From an uncultured Clostridia bacterium (GTDB lineage: Bacteria; Bacillota; Clostridia; Oscillospirales; Ruminococcaceae), in NCBI GenBank assembly GCA_944385905.1, contig CALWZA010000031.1, forward strand, positions 62,001 to 126,000: DNA of 64,000 nt, in the 5' to 3' direction. The position numbers were made by a program, and so were the translations under genes. Positions 34,524-47,060 of this stretch are shown here, one piece after another. The notes below the pieces were generated by a model that was given only the letters and a program-made list of their open reading frames with translations, did not search any database and was not told the origin of the DNA. Position 1 is the stretch's first letter. Every line of letters begins with the position of its first letter.

Positions 34524-37500
34524 ATGGTGAATGTCAAGGACGTAAAGCTGGGCAAAAATATTCGAAAAAGCTTCGCCAAGATAAACGAGGTTTTGGAGAT
34601 GCCGAACCTTATAGAGGTTCAGAAGAAGTCTTACCAGTGGTTCCTCGACGAAGGTCTTAAAGAGGTCTTTCGTGATGTGGCTACCATCACCGACTACAAC
34701 GGCAATCTTGAGCTGAATTTTGTTGATTTCAAGCTTGACGAAACGCCGAAGTATACCATTGCAGAGTGCAAGGAAAGGGATACCACCTATGCAACTGCGC
34801 TGAGGGTGACCGCAAGGCTGAATAACACCGAGACCGGTGAAATAAAGGAAAGCGAAGTATACATGGGCGATTTCCCGCTCATGACTCCGAGCGGAACTTT
34901 TGTTATAAACGGAGCGGAGAGAGTTATAGTATCTCAGCTTGTGCGTTCTCCGGGAGTATATTACGGATTTGATAAGGACAAGACCGGAAAAGACCTTTTC
35001 AAAGCTACCGTTATTCCGAACAGAGGCGCATGGCTTGAGTATGAAATGGACTCAAACGATGTTGTTTACGTCAGAATTGACAAGAACAGAAAAATACCTC
35101 TGACGACCTTTATCAGGGCGCTCGGAATCGGAACAAATGCAGAAATCGAAGAAAAATTCGGCTCTGACACCAGGCTTTCTGAGACGATTACTCAGAGAGA
35201 CCAGACTCAGAACACAGAAGAGGCACTCCTTGAAGTATATAAAAAGCTCCGTCCGGGCGAGCCGCCGACGGTTGATTCGGCAATCACTCATTTAAATAAT
35301 CTGTTTTTCGACGCCAAGAGATATGACCTTTGCAGATTCGGAAGATATAAGTACAACAAAAAGCTCGGAATAGGCTCACGTCTTGCTGGGCATATGCTTT
35401 CAAAACCTGTTGTCAACCCGCTTACCGGTGAAATCATGGCTGATGCGGGAGAGATTTTGAACTATGACAGAGCAATGGAAATTGAAGCCGCAGGCGTTTA
35501 TGAGGCTTTTGTAAAGGTTGAGCTCAGAGAAACAGTAACTTCACCTACCGGAGAGGTAACTCACAAGGTCGAGGAAAAGGAAGTCAAGATAATCGGCAAC
35601 GGAATGGTCGATATCTCAAATTATGTTAATTTTGATGCCGCGGCTTACGGAATCAATGAAAAGGTTTCGTTCAGAATCTTAAAGGAAATCCTGGAGGAGA
35701 GCGACAGCGAGGAGGAAATTATCGAAAACGTTAAGCTTCGCGCTGACGAGCTCATCCCGAAACATATCATTGTTGACGATATCTACGCTACAATCAGCTA
35801 TTTCTTAAATCTATGCGACGGAGTCGGAACAGTCGATGACATCGACCACCTCGGAAACAGACGTATCCGTTCTGTCGGCGAGCTTTTGCAGAACCAGTTC
35901 AGAATCGGCTTCTCAAGAATGGAAAGAGTCATAAGGGAGAGAATGAATATTCAATCTCAGGATATGGACATAGTCACTCCGACGGCTCTTATCAATATCA
36001 GACCGATTACAGCCGCTATAAAGGAATTTTTCGGTTCGTCTCCGCTTTCTCAGTTTATGGACCAGACAAACCCGCTTGCTGAGCTTACTCACAAGAGAAG
36101 ACTCTCGGCTTTGGGACCCGGAGGTCTTTCAAGAGACAGAGCAGGATTCGAGGTTCGTGACGTTCACTATTCACACTACGGAAGAATGTGTCCTATCGAA
36201 ACTCCTGAAGGTCCTAACATCGGACTTATTTCGTATCTTGCTTCCTATGCGAGAATCAATGAGTACGGCTTTATCGAGGCGCCTTACAGAAAAGTTGACA
36301 AAGCAACCGGCGTTGTTACCGACGAAGTAGTTTATATGACCGCCGACGTTGAGGACAACTATATGGTAGCTCAGGCAAACGAGCCTCTTACAGAAGACGG
36401 AAAGTTCGCGAGGGCTAAGGTAAACGGACGTTACCGTGATCAGATTATGGAAATCGACAGGGATAAAATCGATTTCATGGACGTTTCTCCTAAGATGGTC
36501 GTATCGGTAGCTACCGCCTGCATTCCGTTCCTTGAAAACGACGACGCTAACCGTGCGCTCATGGGTTCGAACATGCAGCGTCAGGCTGTTCCTCTGCTCT
36601 TAACCGAAAACCCTATTGTCGGAACGGGTATGGAGTACAAGGCATGCGTTGACTCTGGAGTCGCTGTCGTTTCGGAAGCTCCGGGAGTTGTTGAAAAGGT
36701 TTCGGCAGATGAAATCGTCGTCAGGGAGGACAACGGAGAGCTTCGCACATATCCTCTTATTAAGTTTAAGCGTTCAAACGCCGGTACCTGCACAAACCAG
36801 AGACCTATCGTTGACAAGGGCGAGAGAATCGAGGGACATCAGGTTATCGCCGACGGTCCCGCAACCTGCAACGGTGAGATTTCTCTCGGTAAAAACGCTC
36901 TCATCGGTTTCATGACATGGGAAGGTTATAACTACGAGGACGCTGTTTTGCTCAACGAAAAGCTCGTTAGAAACGACGTTTATACTTCTATCCACATTGA
37001 AGAATATGAAATTGAGTGCAGAGATACAAAACTCGGACCAGAGGAGATTACAAGAGATATTCCTAACGTCGGAGAGGACGCTTTGAAAGACCTTGACGAA
37101 AACGGAATTATCAGAATCGGCGCCGAGGTAAGATCAGGCGACATACTCGTCGGAAAGGTTACTCCTAAGGGCGAAACAGAGCTTACCGCCGAGGAAAGGC
37201 TTCTCAGAGCTATTTTCGGAGAAAAGGCGAGAGAGGTAAGAGACAATTCGCTTAAGGTTCCTCACGGAGAAGCCGGAATAATCATCGACGTTAAAATCTA
37301 TACGAGAGAAAACTGCGATGAGCTCAGCCCCGGAGTAAACAAGCTTGTACGCTGCTATATCGCTCAGAAGAGAAAGATTTCTGTCGGCGATAAAATGGCG
37401 GGCCGTCACGGAAACAAGGGTGTTGTTTCAAGAATTCTCCCTCAGGAGGACATGCCGTTCCTTGAAGACGGTACTCCTCTCGATATCGTTCTTAACCCGC

Positions 37501-38294
37501 TCGGCGTTCCTTCACGAATGAATATCGGTCAGGTGCTTGAGGTTCACCTCGGCATGGCTGCCAAAAAGCTCGGATGGAAGATTATGACTCCTGTATTTGA
37601 CGGCGCTCATGAGGACGATATACGTGAGTGCTTCAGAATGGCGGGTATGCCTGAAGACGGTAAGTTTACTCTTTATGACGGACGCACAGGCGAGCCGTTT
37701 GACAACAAGGTAACAGTCGGATACATGTACTACCTCAAGCTCCATCACCTTGTTGACGATAAGATTCACGCGCGTTCGGTCGGTCCGTATTCGCTCGTAA
37801 CTCAGCAGCCTCTCGGAGGAAAAGCTCAGTTCGGAGGACAGAGATTTGGAGAAATGGAAGTTTGGGCTTTGGAGGCGTACGGCGCTGCTTACACCCTTCA
37901 GGAAATCCTTACTGTCAAGTCTGACGACACTATCGGACGTGTTAAGACCTATGAGGCTATAGTTAAGGGACAGAACGTACCTAAGCCGGGCGTTCCTGAA
38001 TCCTTTAAGGTTTTGATCAAGGAGCTTCAGTCGCTCTGCCTTGATGTCAGAGTGCTTGACGCTAATAATCAGGAAATAGATCTCAAGCAAACCTTTGATG
38101 ATGATGATATAATTCCGCAGCCAGTATCTGATGAAGATATGTCCTTTGCGGTCGATGAGGGAAGTCTTGACGACGGATACACTCTCGACTCGGACGGCGA
38201 AGATGACCCTTACCTTGAAGACGACTCCGCCGATTCGGATGAGGACAGCCTTGACTTTATAGACGCGGTTGACGATGACGATGACATAATATAA
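34524..38294 (+). CDS. rpoB: DNA-directed RNA polymerase subunit beta
   Basis: The beta subunit of RNA polymerase has 1256 residues. The rifampicin region reads [20 protein letters not shown] followed by [10 protein letters not shown], with the usual drug-contact residues Asp516, His526 and Ser531 (E. coli numbering) unchanged. [12 protein letters not shown] and [20 protein letters not shown] are also present. The last about 65 residues are an Asp/Glu/Ser-rich tail (for example [13 protein letters not shown], ending VDDDDDII) beyond the conserved core. AAGGAG precedes the ATG. rpoC follows after 55 bases with no terminator. Confidence 0.98.
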   Translation: MVNVKDVKLGKNIRKSFAKINEVLEMPNLIEVQKKSYQWFLDEGLKEVFRDVATITDYNGNLELNFVDFKLDETPKYTIAECKERDTTYATALRVTARLNNTETGEIKESEVYMGDFPLMTPSGTFVINGAERVIVSQLVRSPGVYYGFDKDKTGKDLFKATVIPNRGAWLEYEMDSNDVVYVRIDKNRKIPLTTFIRALGIGTNAEIEEKFGSDTRLSETITQRDQTQNTEEALLEVYKKLRPGEPPTVDSAITHLNNLFFDAKRYDLCRFGRYKYNKKLGIGSRLAGHMLSKPVVNPLTGEIMADAGEILNYDRAMEIEAAGVYEAFVKVELRETVTSPTGEVTHKVEEKEVKIIGNGMVDISNYVNFDAAAYGINEKVSFRILKEILEESDSEEEIIENVKLRADELIPKHIIVDDIYATISYFLNLCDGVGTVDDIDHLGNRRIRSVGELLQNQFRIGFSRMERVIRERMNIQSQDMDIVTPTALINIRPITAAIKEFFGSSPLSQFMDQTNPLAELTHKRRLSALGPGGLSRDRAGFEVRDVHYSHYGRMCPIETPEGPNIGLISYLASYARINEYGFIEAPYRKVDKATGVVTDEVVYMTADVEDNYMVAQANEPLTEDGKFARAKVNGRYRDQIMEIDRDKIDFMDVSPKMVVSVATACIPFLENDDANRALMGSNMQRQAVPLLLTENPIVGTGMEYKACVDSGVAVVSEAPGVVEKVSADEIVVREDNGELRTYPLIKFKRSNAGTCTNQRPIVDKGERIEGHQVIADGPATCNGEISLGKNALIGFMTWEGYNYEDAVLLNEKLVRNDVYTSIHIEEYEIECRDTKLGPEEITRDIPNVGEDALKDLDENGIIRIGAEVRSGDILVGKVTPKGETELTAEERLLRAIFGEKAREVRDNSLKVPHGEAGIIIDVKIYTRENCDELSPGVNKLVRCYIAQKRKISVGDKMAGRHGNKGVVSRILPQEDMPFLEDGTPLDIVLNPLGVPSRMNIGQVLEVHLGMAAKKLGWKIMTPVFDGAHEDDIRECFRMAGMPEDGKFTLYDGRTGEPFDNKVTVGYMYYLKLHHLVDDKIHARSVGPYSLVTQQPLGGKAQFGGQRFGEMEVWALEAYGAAYTLQEILTVKSDDTIGRVKTYEAIVKGQNVPKPGVPESFKVLIKELQSLCLDVRVLDANNQEIDLKQTFDDDDIIPQPVSDEDMSFAVDEGSLDDGYTLDSDGEDDPYLEDDSADSDEDSLDFIDAVDDDDDII

Positions 38295-38349
38295 ATCCGT
38301 CTTGGATTTTATCACATCGGGTTCAAAATAAAACGGGAGGGTTTGTATT

Positions 38350-41300
38350 TTGGAATTTAATGAATTTGCTTCAATAAAAATCGGACTTGCGTCGCCGGAA
38401 CAGATAAGAAGCTGGTCTCACGGCGTCGTTGAAAAGCCGGAAACTATAAATTACCGCACCCAGAAGCCTGAGAGAGACGGTCTTTTCTGCGAAAGGATTT
38501 TCGGTCCTACCAAGGACTGGGAGTGCCACTGCGGAAAGTATAAGAAAATCCGTTTTAAGGGCAAGGTGTGCGAACGCTGCGGAGTAGAGGTTACAAGAGC
38601 CAAAGTAAGACGTGAGAGAATGGGACATATAGAGCTTGCCGCTCCGGTTTCCCACATCTGGTATTTCAGAGGAACTCCTTCGAGAATCGGACAGATACTC
38701 GAGGTTTCGCAGAAGCGTCTTGAAGAGGTGCTTTACTTCACAAAGTATATAGTTACCGATCCGGGCGATACCGGACTGGTCAAAAAGCAGCTTTTGACCG
38801 AAAAGGAATATCAGGAAGCAAGAGAAAAGTACGAGGACGCTTTCAAGGCGGGTATGGGAGCTGAGGCTATCCAGACGCTTTTGAAGGAAGTCGATGTTGA
38901 AAAGCTTGCGGCCGAGCTTAAGGAAGAGCTTAAGGATTTGCCGCAGGGACAGAAAAAAATCAAGCTTCTCAAGAGGCTTGAAATTGTCGAGGCGTTCAGA
39001 CTTTCGGGAAACAAGCCCGAGTGGATGGTGCTTGACGTAATTCCGGTTATTCCGCCTGATTTGAGACCTATGGTTATGCTCGACGGCGGAAGATACGCCA
39101 CAAGCGACCTTAACGACCTATACAGACGTGTTATCAACAGAAATAACCGTCTCAAGAGAATGCTTGAGCTTGAAGCTCCGGATATCATCGTAAGAAACGA
39201 AAAGAGAATGCTTCAGGAGGCTGTTGACGCCCTTATCGACAACGGCAGACACGGCAGACCTGTCACAGGACCTAACAACAGAGCGTTCAAGTCACTTTCC
39301 GACATGCTTAAGGGTAAGCAGGGACGTTTCCGTCAGAACCTTCTCGGAAAGCGTGTTGACTATTCGGGACGTTCGGTTATCGTTGTAGGACCTGAGCTTA
39401 AAATGTATCAGTGCGGTTTGCCGAAGGAAATGGCGCTTGAGCTGTTTAAGCCTTTCGTTATGAAAAGGCTTGTTGACACAAATCCGCAGATAAATATAAA
39501 ATCAGCGAGAAAAATGGTTGAAAGAGCTAAGGACGAGGTCTGGGACGCTCTTGAAAACGTAATTCAGGGACACCCTGTTTTGCTCAACCGCGCGCCGACG
39601 CTTCACCGTCTCGGAATTCAGGCATTTGAGCCTGTTTTGGTTGAGGGAAGAGCTATAAAGCTTCATCCGCTCGTTTGCACGGCGTTTAACGCCGACTTCG
39701 ACGGAGACCAGATGGCTGTTCACGTTCCGCTTTCCGCGGAGGCTCAGGCTGAAGCTCGCTTCCTTATGCTTGCCGCAAATAACCTTCTCAAGCCGTCAGA
39801 CGGACGTCCTGTTGCTGTTCCTACTCAGGACATGGTTCTCGGATCTTACTATCTTACTCTTGAAAAAGACGGCGAAAAGGGCGAGGGAATGGTGTTCAGA
39901 GACACCAACGAAGCTCTTATGGCATATCAGGCGGGAGATGTTTCGCTTCAGGCAAAGGTAAGAGTCAGAATCAGCAAAACAATAGGCGACAGGCAGGTTT
40001 CAAAAATTATAAACACCACTGTCGGAAGGCTCATTTTTAATGAAAATATTCCTCAAGACCTCGGATATGTTGACAGAACCAACTCCGAAAATCAGTTTGA
40101 GCTTGAGGTTTCATTCCTTGTCAAGAGAGGTCAGCTTTCGGATATTATCGAAAGATGTATTAGAAAGCACGGAACAACCACCACTTCTGAGGTTCTTGAC
40201 AAAATCAAGTCCCTCGGTTATAAATACTCGACAAAAGCGGCTATCACCGTCGCTGTCTGCGACGCCGAGATTCCTCCGACGAAGAAGGAAATTCTCGATA
40301 ACGCAGACAGGCTTGTTGACAAGGTCGATATGCAGTACAAGAGAGGATTTATTTCCAGAGAGGAAAAATCAAAGAAGTTTATCGAAATCTGGAACAAGGC
40401 GACGGATCAGGTTACTGTCGACCTTAAAAACAACCTTGACAAATACAACCCGATATTCATGATGGCTGATTCGGGAGCCCGTGGTTCTATCAATCAGATT
40501 AGACAGCTCGCGGGCATGAGAGGACTTATCGCAAACACTTCGGGTTCAACTATCGAAATGCCGATCAGAGCTAACTACCGTGAAGGCCTTAACGTCCTCG
40601 AGTACTTCATTTCATCACGAGGCGCGAGAAAGGGACTTACCGATACGGCTCTCAGAACGGCTGACTCGGGATACCTTACAAGGCGTCTGGTCGATGTTTC
40701 TCAGGATGTTATCATTACAGAAGAGGACTGCGGCGCTGATCACGGAATTGACGTATTTGACATCAAAAACGGCAAGGAAATGATTGAACCGCTTGAGGAA
40801 AGACTTGTCGGACGTTATCTTGTTGAAGACTATGTAAATTCTTCAACCGGAGAAGTTATAGTTTCGCATGACAAGCTCATCTCTTCCGCTGATTCAAAGA
40901 AAATCGTCGAGGCGATGAACGCAGGGGGCAAGACCTCAATCGCTATCCGCTCAGTTCTCCACTGCAAAGCCAAGAGAGGCGTATGCGCTAAGTGCTACGG
41001 CGCGAACCTCGCAAACGGAAATCTTGTTTCTGTCGGTGAGGCTGTCGGTACAATTTCCGCTCAGTCAATCGGCGAGCCCGGTACACAGCTTACGATGAGA
41101 ACTTTCCATACGGGAGGTATCGCTTCGGCTGAGGATATCACTCAGGGTCTTCCACGTGTTGAAGAGCTCTTTGAAAGCAGAAGGCCTAAGGGCGCGGCAA
41201 TTCTTTCGAAAATTGACGGAGATGTACGCATAGAGGAAATCAAAAAGACGAGAACTATTATCGTTACAAACAATGAGACCAATGAGGCTGAAAATTACCC

Positions 41301-41931
41301 GGTGCCCTGGGATTACAAAATCAGGGTACATGACGGAGATACGGTCAAGGCGGGAGATCAGCTCACCGAAGGATCTAAAAACCCTGCCGATGTTTTGGCT
41401 ATTTTGGGCGTCGAAGCCGTTCAAAATTACCTTATTACCGAAGTACAGAAGGTATACAGACTTCAGAGCGTTGAGGTAAACGACAAGCACATTGAGGTTA
41501 TTGTCCGCCAGATGATGCGAAAGGTTAAAATCGAGGATTCGGGAAGCAGTTATCTGCTTCCGGGCGACCTTGTCGATAAAATCGAAGTCGCTGCGATCAA
41601 TGAGGAAATCCAAAAGCAAATCGACGCAGGCGATACATCAGCTCAGCTAGTTACGACAGTCCCTGTGCTTCAGGGTATCACCAAGGCTTCCTCAAGCTCA
41701 GACAGCTTCCTTTCTGCGGCTTCGTTCCAGGAGACCACAAAGGCTCTTACCGACGCCGCTATTAAGGGCAAGGTCGACAGGCTTCTCGGTCTTAAGGAAA
41801 ACGTTATCATCGGTAAGCTTGTTCCTGCCGGAACCGGTATGGATGTTTATAATGATGTCGAAATCTTTAAAAACGACAGTTACCTTGAACATGCTCAGGA
41901 AGCAGCAAGCGCGCCGAATCAGAATATCTGA
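38350..41931 (+). CDS. rpoC: DNA-directed RNA polymerase subunit beta'
   Basis: The beta' subunit has 1193 residues. The N-terminal zinc ribbon ([20 protein letters not shown]), the catalytic Mg loop [12 protein letters not shown], the trigger-loop region [10 protein letters not shown] and the second zinc site ([15 protein letters not shown]) are all present. The start is TTG at 38350, with GGGAGG 9 bases upstream. No nearby in-frame ATG fits, so an essential gene relies on a TTG start. A terminator separates it from rpsL. Confidence 0.98.
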   Translation: MEFNEFASIKIGLASPEQIRSWSHGVVEKPETINYRTQKPERDGLFCERIFGPTKDWECHCGKYKKIRFKGKVCERCGVEVTRAKVRRERMGHIELAAPVSHIWYFRGTPSRIGQILEVSQKRLEEVLYFTKYIVTDPGDTGLVKKQLLTEKEYQEAREKYEDAFKAGMGAEAIQTLLKEVDVEKLAAELKEELKDLPQGQKKIKLLKRLEIVEAFRLSGNKPEWMVLDVIPVIPPDLRPMVMLDGGRYATSDLNDLYRRVINRNNRLKRMLELEAPDIIVRNEKRMLQEAVDALIDNGRHGRPVTGPNNRAFKSLSDMLKGKQGRFRQNLLGKRVDYSGRSVIVVGPELKMYQCGLPKEMALELFKPFVMKRLVDTNPQINIKSARKMVERAKDEVWDALENVIQGHPVLLNRAPTLHRLGIQAFEPVLVEGRAIKLHPLVCTAFNADFDGDQMAVHVPLSAEAQAEARFLMLAANNLLKPSDGRPVAVPTQDMVLGSYYLTLEKDGEKGEGMVFRDTNEALMAYQAGDVSLQAKVRVRISKTIGDRQVSKIINTTVGRLIFNENIPQDLGYVDRTNSENQFELEVSFLVKRGQLSDIIERCIRKHGTTTTSEVLDKIKSLGYKYSTKAAITVAVCDAEIPPTKKEILDNADRLVDKVDMQYKRGFISREEKSKKFIEIWNKATDQVTVDLKNNLDKYNPIFMMADSGARGSINQIRQLAGMRGLIANTSGSTIEMPIRANYREGLNVLEYFISSRGARKGLTDTALRTADSGYLTRRLVDVSQDVIITEEDCGADHGIDVFDIKNGKEMIEPLEERLVGRYLVEDYVNSSTGEVIVSHDKLISSADSKKIVEAMNAGGKTSIAIRSVLHCKAKRGVCAKCYGANLANGNLVSVGEAVGTISAQSIGEPGTQLTMRTFHTGGIASAEDITQGLPRVEELFESRRPKGAAILSKIDGDVRIEEIKKTRTIIVTNNETNEAENYPVPWDYKIRVHDGDTVKAGDQLTEGSKNPADVLAILGVEAVQNYLITEVQKVYRLQSVEVNDKHIEVIVRQMMRKVKIEDSGSSYLLPGDLVDKIEVAAINEEIQKQIDAGDTSAQLVTTVPVLQGITKASSSSDSFLSAASFQETTKALTDAAIKGKVDRLLGLKENVIIGKLVPAGTGMDVYNDVEIFKNDSYLEHAQEAASAPNQNI

Positions 41932-41937
41932 CGGTTT

Positions 41938-41970
41938 GACGGGAACAGACAATAAATCTGTTCCCGTTTT
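41938..41970 (+). terminator. Terminator of rpoBC
   Basis: Arms ACGGGAACAG (41939-41948) and CTGTTCCCGT (41958-41967) are followed by TTT. Confidence 0.8.
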
Positions 41971-42047
41971 AGCTTAAAGTGTTTAAAGTGCGGTAAATAA
42001 TAGCGGTAAACATTAAAAAAAACGTCATTATGACGGAGACGGCGTCC

Positions 42048-42076
42048 TTGACAGCACCAAAAAAAGAGTGTATAAT
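42048..42076 (+). promoter_or_regulatory. Consensus promoter of the str operon
   Basis: TTGACA (42048-42053), 17 bp, TATAAT (42071-42076): a perfect pair driving rpsL-rpsG-fusA. Confidence 0.9.
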
Positions 42077-42141
42077 AATTGAGTATGCAAAACTTCGGAA
42101 AGCCTGAGGTTTGTGTAAATATTTGAGGAAGGAGAGAAAAC

Positions 42142-42570
42142 ATGCCAACATTTAACCAATTGGTTCGCAACGGAAGAGAAGTCCTTGATTACAAGTCCAC
42201 AGCGCCTGCTCTTCAGAAGGGCTACAACGCTAAGAAAAAGGTCGCAATCGACCAGAGCTGTCCGCAGAAGCGCGGAGTATGCACAGCTGTAAGAACAGCG
42301 ACACCTAAGAAGCCGAACTCTGCAATGAGAAAAATCGCGAGAGTTAAGCTTACAAACGGAACTGAAGTAACAGCTTACATTCCGGGAATCGGACACAATC
42401 TTCAGGAACACAGCGTTGTTCTTATCAGAGGCGGAAGAGTTAAGGATCTCCCCGGTGTACGTTACCACATCATCAGAGGAACGCTTGACGCACAGGGCGT
42501 TGCAAAGAGAATGCAGGCTCGTTCCAAGTACGGAGCTAAGAGACCTAAGGCAGGAGCAGCCGGCAAGTAA
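42142..42570 (+). CDS. rpsL: 30S ribosomal protein S12
   Basis: S12 sits at the decoding centre. The 142 residues include [11 protein letters not shown], with the streptomycin-related Lys (K42 equivalent), and [13 protein letters not shown], with K87 equivalent. Both are wild type. GGAAGGAGAG precedes the ATG. It is the first gene of the str operon. rpsG follows after a 151-base spacer with hairpins. Confidence 0.98.
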   Translation: MPTFNQLVRNGREVLDYKSTAPALQKGYNAKKKVAIDQSCPQKRGVCTAVRTATPKKPNSAMRKIARVKLTNGTEVTAYIPGIGHNLQEHSVVLIRGGRVKDLPGVRYHIIRGTLDAQGVAKRMQARSKYGAKRPKAGAAGK

Positions 42571-42605
42571 AGCTAAGCTCAAAAAATCAAGTCGAACTCT
42601 CAATA

Positions 42606-42677
42606 CCACAGTTTTTTGTGGAGTGTTTATATATAAACGCCTCTGCAATGGCTGACGGGAGCTTTCGGAAACGAAAG
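42606..42677 (+). promoter_or_regulatory. Structured rpsL-rpsG spacer (possible S7 binding site)
   Basis: Three small structures lie in the 151-base gap: CCACA/TGTGG (42606-42621), the perfect palindrome GTTTATATATAAAC (42625-42638), and a GNRA-type hairpin CTTTCG-GAAA-CGAAAG (42662-42677). In E. coli S7 represses its operon by binding the rpsL-rpsG intercistronic RNA. By analogy this could be the target, but the structure differs and this is inference. Confidence 0.4.
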
Positions 42678-42721
42678 ATAACGAGTACCGATGATATCAT
42701 TATGTGAAGGAGGGAAGAGAA

Positions 42722-43192
42722 GTGCCAAGAAGAGGTAAAGTTGCAAAACGCGACGTTTTGCTCGACCCGGTATACAATTCAAAGCTTGTAACAAGACTTG
42801 TCAACAACATCATGGTTGACGGCAAGAAGGGTGTTGCGCAGAAGATAGTATACGGTGCATTTCAAATCGTAGAAGAAAAGTCAGGAAAGCCTGCGCTTGA
42901 GGCTTTCGAGGCAGCAATGGAAAACATTATGCCTAATCTCGAAGTAAAAGCACGCCGAGTAGGCGGAGCTACCTATCAGGTTCCTATGGAGGTACGTCCT
43001 GAAAGACGCCAGACACTGGGACTCAGATGGATAACAAAGTATTCACGTGAGAGAAACGAGGATACAATGAAAGAAAGACTCGCCGGAGAAATTCTTGATG
43101 CGCTTAACGGCGTCGGCGGAGCTTGCAAAAAGCGCGACGATACACACAAGATGGCAGAGGCAAACAAGGCTTTTGCACATTTCCGCTGGTAA
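42722..43192 (+). CDS. rpsG: 30S ribosomal protein S7
   Basis: S7 starts assembly of the 30S head. The 156-residue protein begins [12 protein letters not shown] and carries [16 protein letters not shown]. The start is GTG at 42722, after GGAGGGAAG; an upstream in-frame start at 42704 overlaps that ribosome binding site and would add six residues not found in the family. fusA follows after 64 bases. Confidence 0.98.
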   Translation: MPRRGKVAKRDVLLDPVYNSKLVTRLVNNIMVDGKKGVAQKIVYGAFQIVEEKSGKPALEAFEAAMENIMPNLEVKARRVGGATYQVPMEVRPERRQTLGLRWITKYSRERNEDTMKERLAGEILDALNGVGGACKKRDDTHKMAEANKAFAHFRW

Positions 43193-43256
43193 TCTTGAGT
43201 ATAGTCGGGCTGTTTGAGAAAATAATACTGAGAAATTGCGAAAGGATGGTCAATAA

Positions 43257-45338
43257 ATGGCAAGAGACGTATCATTGGCTATGACCCGTAATATTGGTAT
43301 TATGGCTCACATTGACGCAGGTAAAACCACCACGACCGAGCGTATTCTGTTTTATACAGGTATTAATCACAAAATCGGTGAAACACACGACGGTTCTGCA
43401 ACAATGGACTGGATGGAGCAGGAGCAGGAGAGAGGAATTACAATTACCTCCGCTGCGACTACTGCATACTGGAAGGGTCATAGAATCAATATCATCGACA
43501 CCCCGGGCCACGTTGACTTTACGGTAGAAGTTGAGCGTTCGCTTAGAGTACTCGACGGATCTGTAACAGTTTTGTGCGCAAAGGGCGGAGTTGAGCCTCA
43601 GACTGAAACCGTTTGGAGACAGGCTGATAAATACAAGGTGCCCAGAATGGTATATGTCAACAAGATGGATATTATGGGCGCCGATTTCTATCGTGTTGTA
43701 GACATGCTTCACGACAGACTCAAGACAAACGCCGTTCCGATTCAGCTTCCAATCGGTTCAGAATCGGATTTCAAGGGAATTATCGACCTTGTTGAAATGA
43801 AGGCGTATGTATATTATGACGACCTGGGAAAGGATATCCGCGAGGAACCGATCCCCGAGGATATGCTTGAAAAGGCAAAGAAGTATCGTAACGACCTCGT
43901 TGAGCACGTTGCCGAGCAGGATGAAGAACTTATGATGAAGTATCTTGACGGCGAAGAGCTCACAATAGAGGAAATTAAGAAGACAATCCGTGCTTCTACA
44001 ATCGCAAACAGCATGGTTCCTGTTGTTTGCGGAACATCATATAAGAACAAGGGAGTTCAGAAGCTCCTCGACGCTGTAATCGATTACATGCCCGCGCCTA
44101 CAGATATCGAAGATATCAAGGGTATTAATCCTGATACCGGCGAGGAAACATCAAGACCGTCATCTGACGACGCTCCGTTTGCGGCTCTTGCGTTTAAGAT
44201 TGCGACAGACCCGTTTGTGGGTAAGCTCTGCTTTTTCAGAGTTTATTCGGGAACGCTTGCAGCCGGCTCTACCGTTCTTAACGCAACAAAGGATACAACC
44301 GAGAGAATGGGACGTATCCTTCAGATGCACTCCAATCACAGAAAAGATATCGACATGTGCTACGCTGGAGATATCTATGCCGTAGTAGGACTTAAAAATA
44401 CTACAACAGGAGACACACTCTGTGATCCTAAGGCTCCGGTTATTCTTGAGTCTATGGAATTTCCGGATCCTGTTATTAACCTCGCTATCGAGCCTAAGAC
44501 CAAGGCCGGTCAGGAAAAGATGGGAATCGCTTTGGCAAAGCTTGCTGAAGAAGACCCGACTTTCAGAACATGGACTGATGAAGAAACCGGTCAGACAATT
44601 ATCGCCGGAATGGGTGAGCTTCACCTTGAGATTATAGTTGACCGAATGCTCAGAGAGTTTAAGGTTGAGGCAAATGTAGGCGCACCCCAGGTTGCTTATA
44701 AGGAAACTGTCAGAAAAATGGCTGACGTTGATCACAAGTACGCAAGACAGTCAGGCGGTAAGGGACAGTACGGTCACGTTAAGATTAAGCTCGAGCCTAA
44801 CGAGAGCGGTAAGGGATATGAGTTTATCAACGCTGTTGTCGGCGGAGCTATTCCTAAGGAATACATCCCCGCTGTTGACAAGGGTATTCAGGGCGCTATG
44901 AAGTCTGGCGTTTTGGCAGGCTATCCTGTTGTTGACGTTAAGGTTACCCTTTATGACGGTTCATATCATGAGGTTGACTCTTCGGAAATGGCGTTCAGCA
45001 TCGCAGGTTCAATGGCATTCAAGGAAGCTATGAAAAAGGCTGACCCTGTAATTCTTGAGCCTATCATGAAGGTTGTTGTTATCGTTCCCGAGGACTACAT
45101 GGGCGATGTTATCGGCGACCTTAACTCACGCCGCGGTCAGATCCTCGGTATGGAGGCAAGACCCGGAGCTCAGCAGATCAACGCGCTCGTTCCGCTTTCC
45201 GAAATGTTCGGATACTCAAACGACCTCCGTTCCAAAACCCAGGGACGCGGACAGTACGTTATGGAACCTCACAGCTATATCGAAGTTCCTAAGTCGATCG
45301 CTGAAAAGATTATGGCTGCAAGAGGCAAGAAGGACTAA
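43257..45338 (+). CDS. fusA: Elongation factor G
   Basis: EF-G is the GTPase that moves the ribosome along mRNA. The 693 residues contain the G motifs [23 protein letters not shown] and NKMD, followed by domains II-V ([15 protein letters not shown], and [11 protein letters not shown] in domain V). AAAGGATG precedes the ATG. It is the third gene of the str operon. tuf follows with its own promoter. Confidence 0.98.
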   Translation: MARDVSLAMTRNIGIMAHIDAGKTTTTERILFYTGINHKIGETHDGSATMDWMEQEQERGITITSAATTAYWKGHRINIIDTPGHVDFTVEVERSLRVLDGSVTVLCAKGGVEPQTETVWRQADKYKVPRMVYVNKMDIMGADFYRVVDMLHDRLKTNAVPIQLPIGSESDFKGIIDLVEMKAYVYYDDLGKDIREEPIPEDMLEKAKKYRNDLVEHVAEQDEELMMKYLDGEELTIEEIKKTIRASTIANSMVPVVCGTSYKNKGVQKLLDAVIDYMPAPTDIEDIKGINPDTGEETSRPSSDDAPFAALAFKIATDPFVGKLCFFRVYSGTLAAGSTVLNATKDTTERMGRILQMHSNHRKDIDMCYAGDIYAVVGLKNTTTGDTLCDPKAPVILESMEFPDPVINLAIEPKTKAGQEKMGIALAKLAEEDPTFRTWTDEETGQTIIAGMGELHLEIIVDRMLREFKVEANVGAPQVAYKETVRKMADVDHKYARQSGGKGQYGHVKIKLEPNESGKGYEFINAVVGGAIPKEYIPAVDKGIQGAMKSGVLAGYPVVDVKVTLYDGSYHEVDSSEMAFSIAGSMAFKEAMKKADPVILEPIMKVVVIVPEDYMGDVIGDLNSRRGQILGMEARPGAQQINALVPLSEMFGYSNDLRSKTQGRGQYVMEPHSYIEVPKSIAEKIMAARGKKD

Positions 45339-45356
45339 TATTTTTTGCATTAGTAC

Positions 45357-45385
45357 TTGCAATTTGTCCGTAAATCTGTTAAAAT
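45357..45385 (+). promoter_or_regulatory. Promoter of tuf
   Basis: TTGCAA (45357-45362), 17 bp, TAAAAT (45380-45385) lie in the 91-base gap after fusA. tuf can thus be made from its own start as well as by read-through. Confidence 0.6.
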
Positions 45386-45429
45386 AATGTTACTATCATT
45401 ATATTCAATTTTTAAAGGAGGAAAATCCA

Positions 45430-46629
45430 ATGGCAAAGGAAAAATTCGTCAGAAATAAGCCCCATGTCAACATTGGTACTATCGGCCACGTTGACCACGG
45501 CAAGACAACACTGACTGCTGCTATCACAAAAACACTCTCACTCAAGGGTATGGCTAAATACGAGGCATACGACATGATCGATAAGGCTCCTGAGGAGAGA
45601 GAAAGAGGAATTACAATTAACACCGCTCACGTTGAGTATGAGACAGATAAGCGTCATTATGCTCACGTTGACTGCCCGGGTCACGCTGACTACGTTAAGA
45701 ACATGATTACAGGTGCTGCTCAGATGGACGGCGCTATCCTCGTAGTTGCTGCTTCAGACGGACCTATGGCTCAGACAAGAGAGCACATCCTTCTTGCTCG
45801 TCAGGTTGGCGTTCCTGCAATCGTTGTTTTCATGAACAAGGCTGACCAGGTTGACGACCCTGAGCTTCTTGAACTCGTTGAAATGGATATCCGTGATCTT
45901 CTTTCAAAGTATGAGTTCCCCGGCGATGAGATCCCGATAATCAAGGGTTCTGCTCTTGCAGCTCTTAACGCTCCTAACGACCTCAGCGATCCTGCTTACG
46001 GTCCTATCCTTGAGCTCATGGATGCTGTTGACAACTATATTCCTACTCCTGACCGTAAGGCTGACCTTCCTTTCCTTATGCCTGTTGAGGACACAATGAC
46101 TATTACTGGTCGTGGTACTGTTGCAACAGGAAGAGTTGAAAGAGGTACTCTTAAGCTCGGCGATGAAGTTGAAATCATCGGTCTTACAACTGAGAGAGCT
46201 AAGACAGTTGTAACAGGTATCGAAATGTTCAGAAAGACTCTTGATGTAGCTGAGGCAGGAGACAACATCGGTGCTCTTCTCCGTGGTGTAACAAGAGCTG
46301 ACATTGAAAGAGGACAGGTTCTCTGCAAGCCCGGTTCGATTCACCCGCACACAAAGTTCGTAGGACAGGTTTACGTTCTTAAGAAGGAAGAGGGCGGACG
46401 TCATACTCCGTTCTTCAACAACTATCGTCCTCAGTTCTACTTCAGAACAACTGACGTTACAGGCGTTATCTCACTTCCTGCTGACAAGGAAATGTGCATG
46501 CCCGGCGATAACGTTCAGATGTCTGTTGAACTCATCACTCCGATCGCTATCGAAGAAGGTCTTCGTTTCGCTATCCGTGAGGGCGGAAGAACAGTTGGTT
46601 CAGGCGTTGTAGTTTCTTGCGGCGACTAA
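45430..46629 (+). CDS. tuf: Elongation factor Tu
   Basis: EF-Tu carries aminoacyl-tRNA to the ribosome. The 399 residues show [27 protein letters not shown] and NKAD, then domains II and III ([20 protein letters not shown]). AAAGGAGG precedes the ATG with near-ideal spacing. A strong terminator follows. Only one tuf copy is in this window. Confidence 0.98.
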   Translation: MAKEKFVRNKPHVNIGTIGHVDHGKTTLTAAITKTLSLKGMAKYEAYDMIDKAPEERERGITINTAHVEYETDKRHYAHVDCPGHADYVKNMITGAAQMDGAILVVAASDGPMAQTREHILLARQVGVPAIVVFMNKADQVDDPELLELVEMDIRDLLSKYEFPGDEIPIIKGSALAALNAPNDLSDPAYGPILELMDAVDNYIPTPDRKADLPFLMPVEDTMTITGRGTVATGRVERGTLKLGDEVEIIGLTTERAKTVVTGIEMFRKTLDVAEAGDNIGALLRGVTRADIERGQVLCKPGSIHPHTKFVGQVYVLKKEEGGRHTPFFNNYRPQFYFRTTDVTGVISLPADKEMCMPGDNVQMSVELITPIAIEEGLRFAIREGGRTVGSGVVVSCGD

Positions 46630-46640
46630 TTTCAATAATC

Positions 46641-46672
46641 AAGACCTTGGGAATTTTCTCAAGGTCTTTTTT
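46641..46672 (+). terminator. Terminator of tuf
   Basis: Arms AAGACCTTG and CAAGGTCTT are followed by TTTTT. Confidence 0.9.
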
Positions 46673-46699
46673 ATAAATACATTGCAAGGGAGATTACCT

Positions 46700-47020
46700 A
46701 TGAATCCCGCAATATACGTAGCAATATTTGTATTACTGTTCGTGATACTGCCTCAGCAGCGCCGTATGGCAGTGAAGCGCGTAAGAAACAGAAGAAAGAG
46801 AGCTGATTACATGACTAATGAAATGCTTAAAAATCTAATCGGCAAGAAGTGTACGGTTTGTTCACAAAATTCATTCGGAGTAACAGGAGTTATAACTAAT
46901 ATTGAAGATAACTGGCTGGAGATTACAAATGATAAGGGTATAGCTAAATATCTGAATGCCGATTATGTTACAAACATAGACATTGTCGCGGAGAAGAAAA
47001 AGAAAAACGAAGAGATATAA
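46700..47020 (+). CDS. Small membrane-anchored protein, unknown (DUF6897-like)
   Basis: This 106-residue protein has one N-terminal hydrophobic segment (about 3-18, IYVAIFVLLFVIL), a basic stretch (RRMAVKRVRNRRKR) and a small C-terminal domain: KNLIGKKCTV, GVITNIEDNWLEIT and LNADYVTNIDI. That domain looks like a compact beta-barrel of the Sm/SH3 type and resembles DUF6897. It ends with a Lys/Glu tail. AAGGGAG precedes the ATG at 46700. It follows the tuf terminator and has a terminator after it. Function unknown. Confidence 0.65.
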   Translation: MNPAIYVAIFVLLFVILPQQRRMAVKRVRNRRKRADYMTNEMLKNLIGKKCTVCSQNSFGVTGVITNIEDNWLEITNDKGIAKYLNADYVTNIDIVAEKKKKNEEI

Positions 47021-47021
47021 A

Positions 47022-47060
47022 AAATGTGCCTGCCGAAATCCGACAGGCACCTATTTTTTT
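47022..47060. terminator. Bidirectional terminator
   Basis: Arms GTGCCTGCCG and CGACAGGCAC, with A residues before and seven T residues after, end both the small membrane protein gene and tadA. Confidence 0.85.

Noticed and set aside
36030-36120. Possible rifampicin-resistance substitution in RpoB (Pro in place of Gln510 in [10 protein letters not shown])
   Set aside because: The drug-contact residues Asp516, His526 and Ser531 are unchanged, and Pro at this position is, as far as I recall, ordinary in Clostridia. There is no reason to infer resistance.
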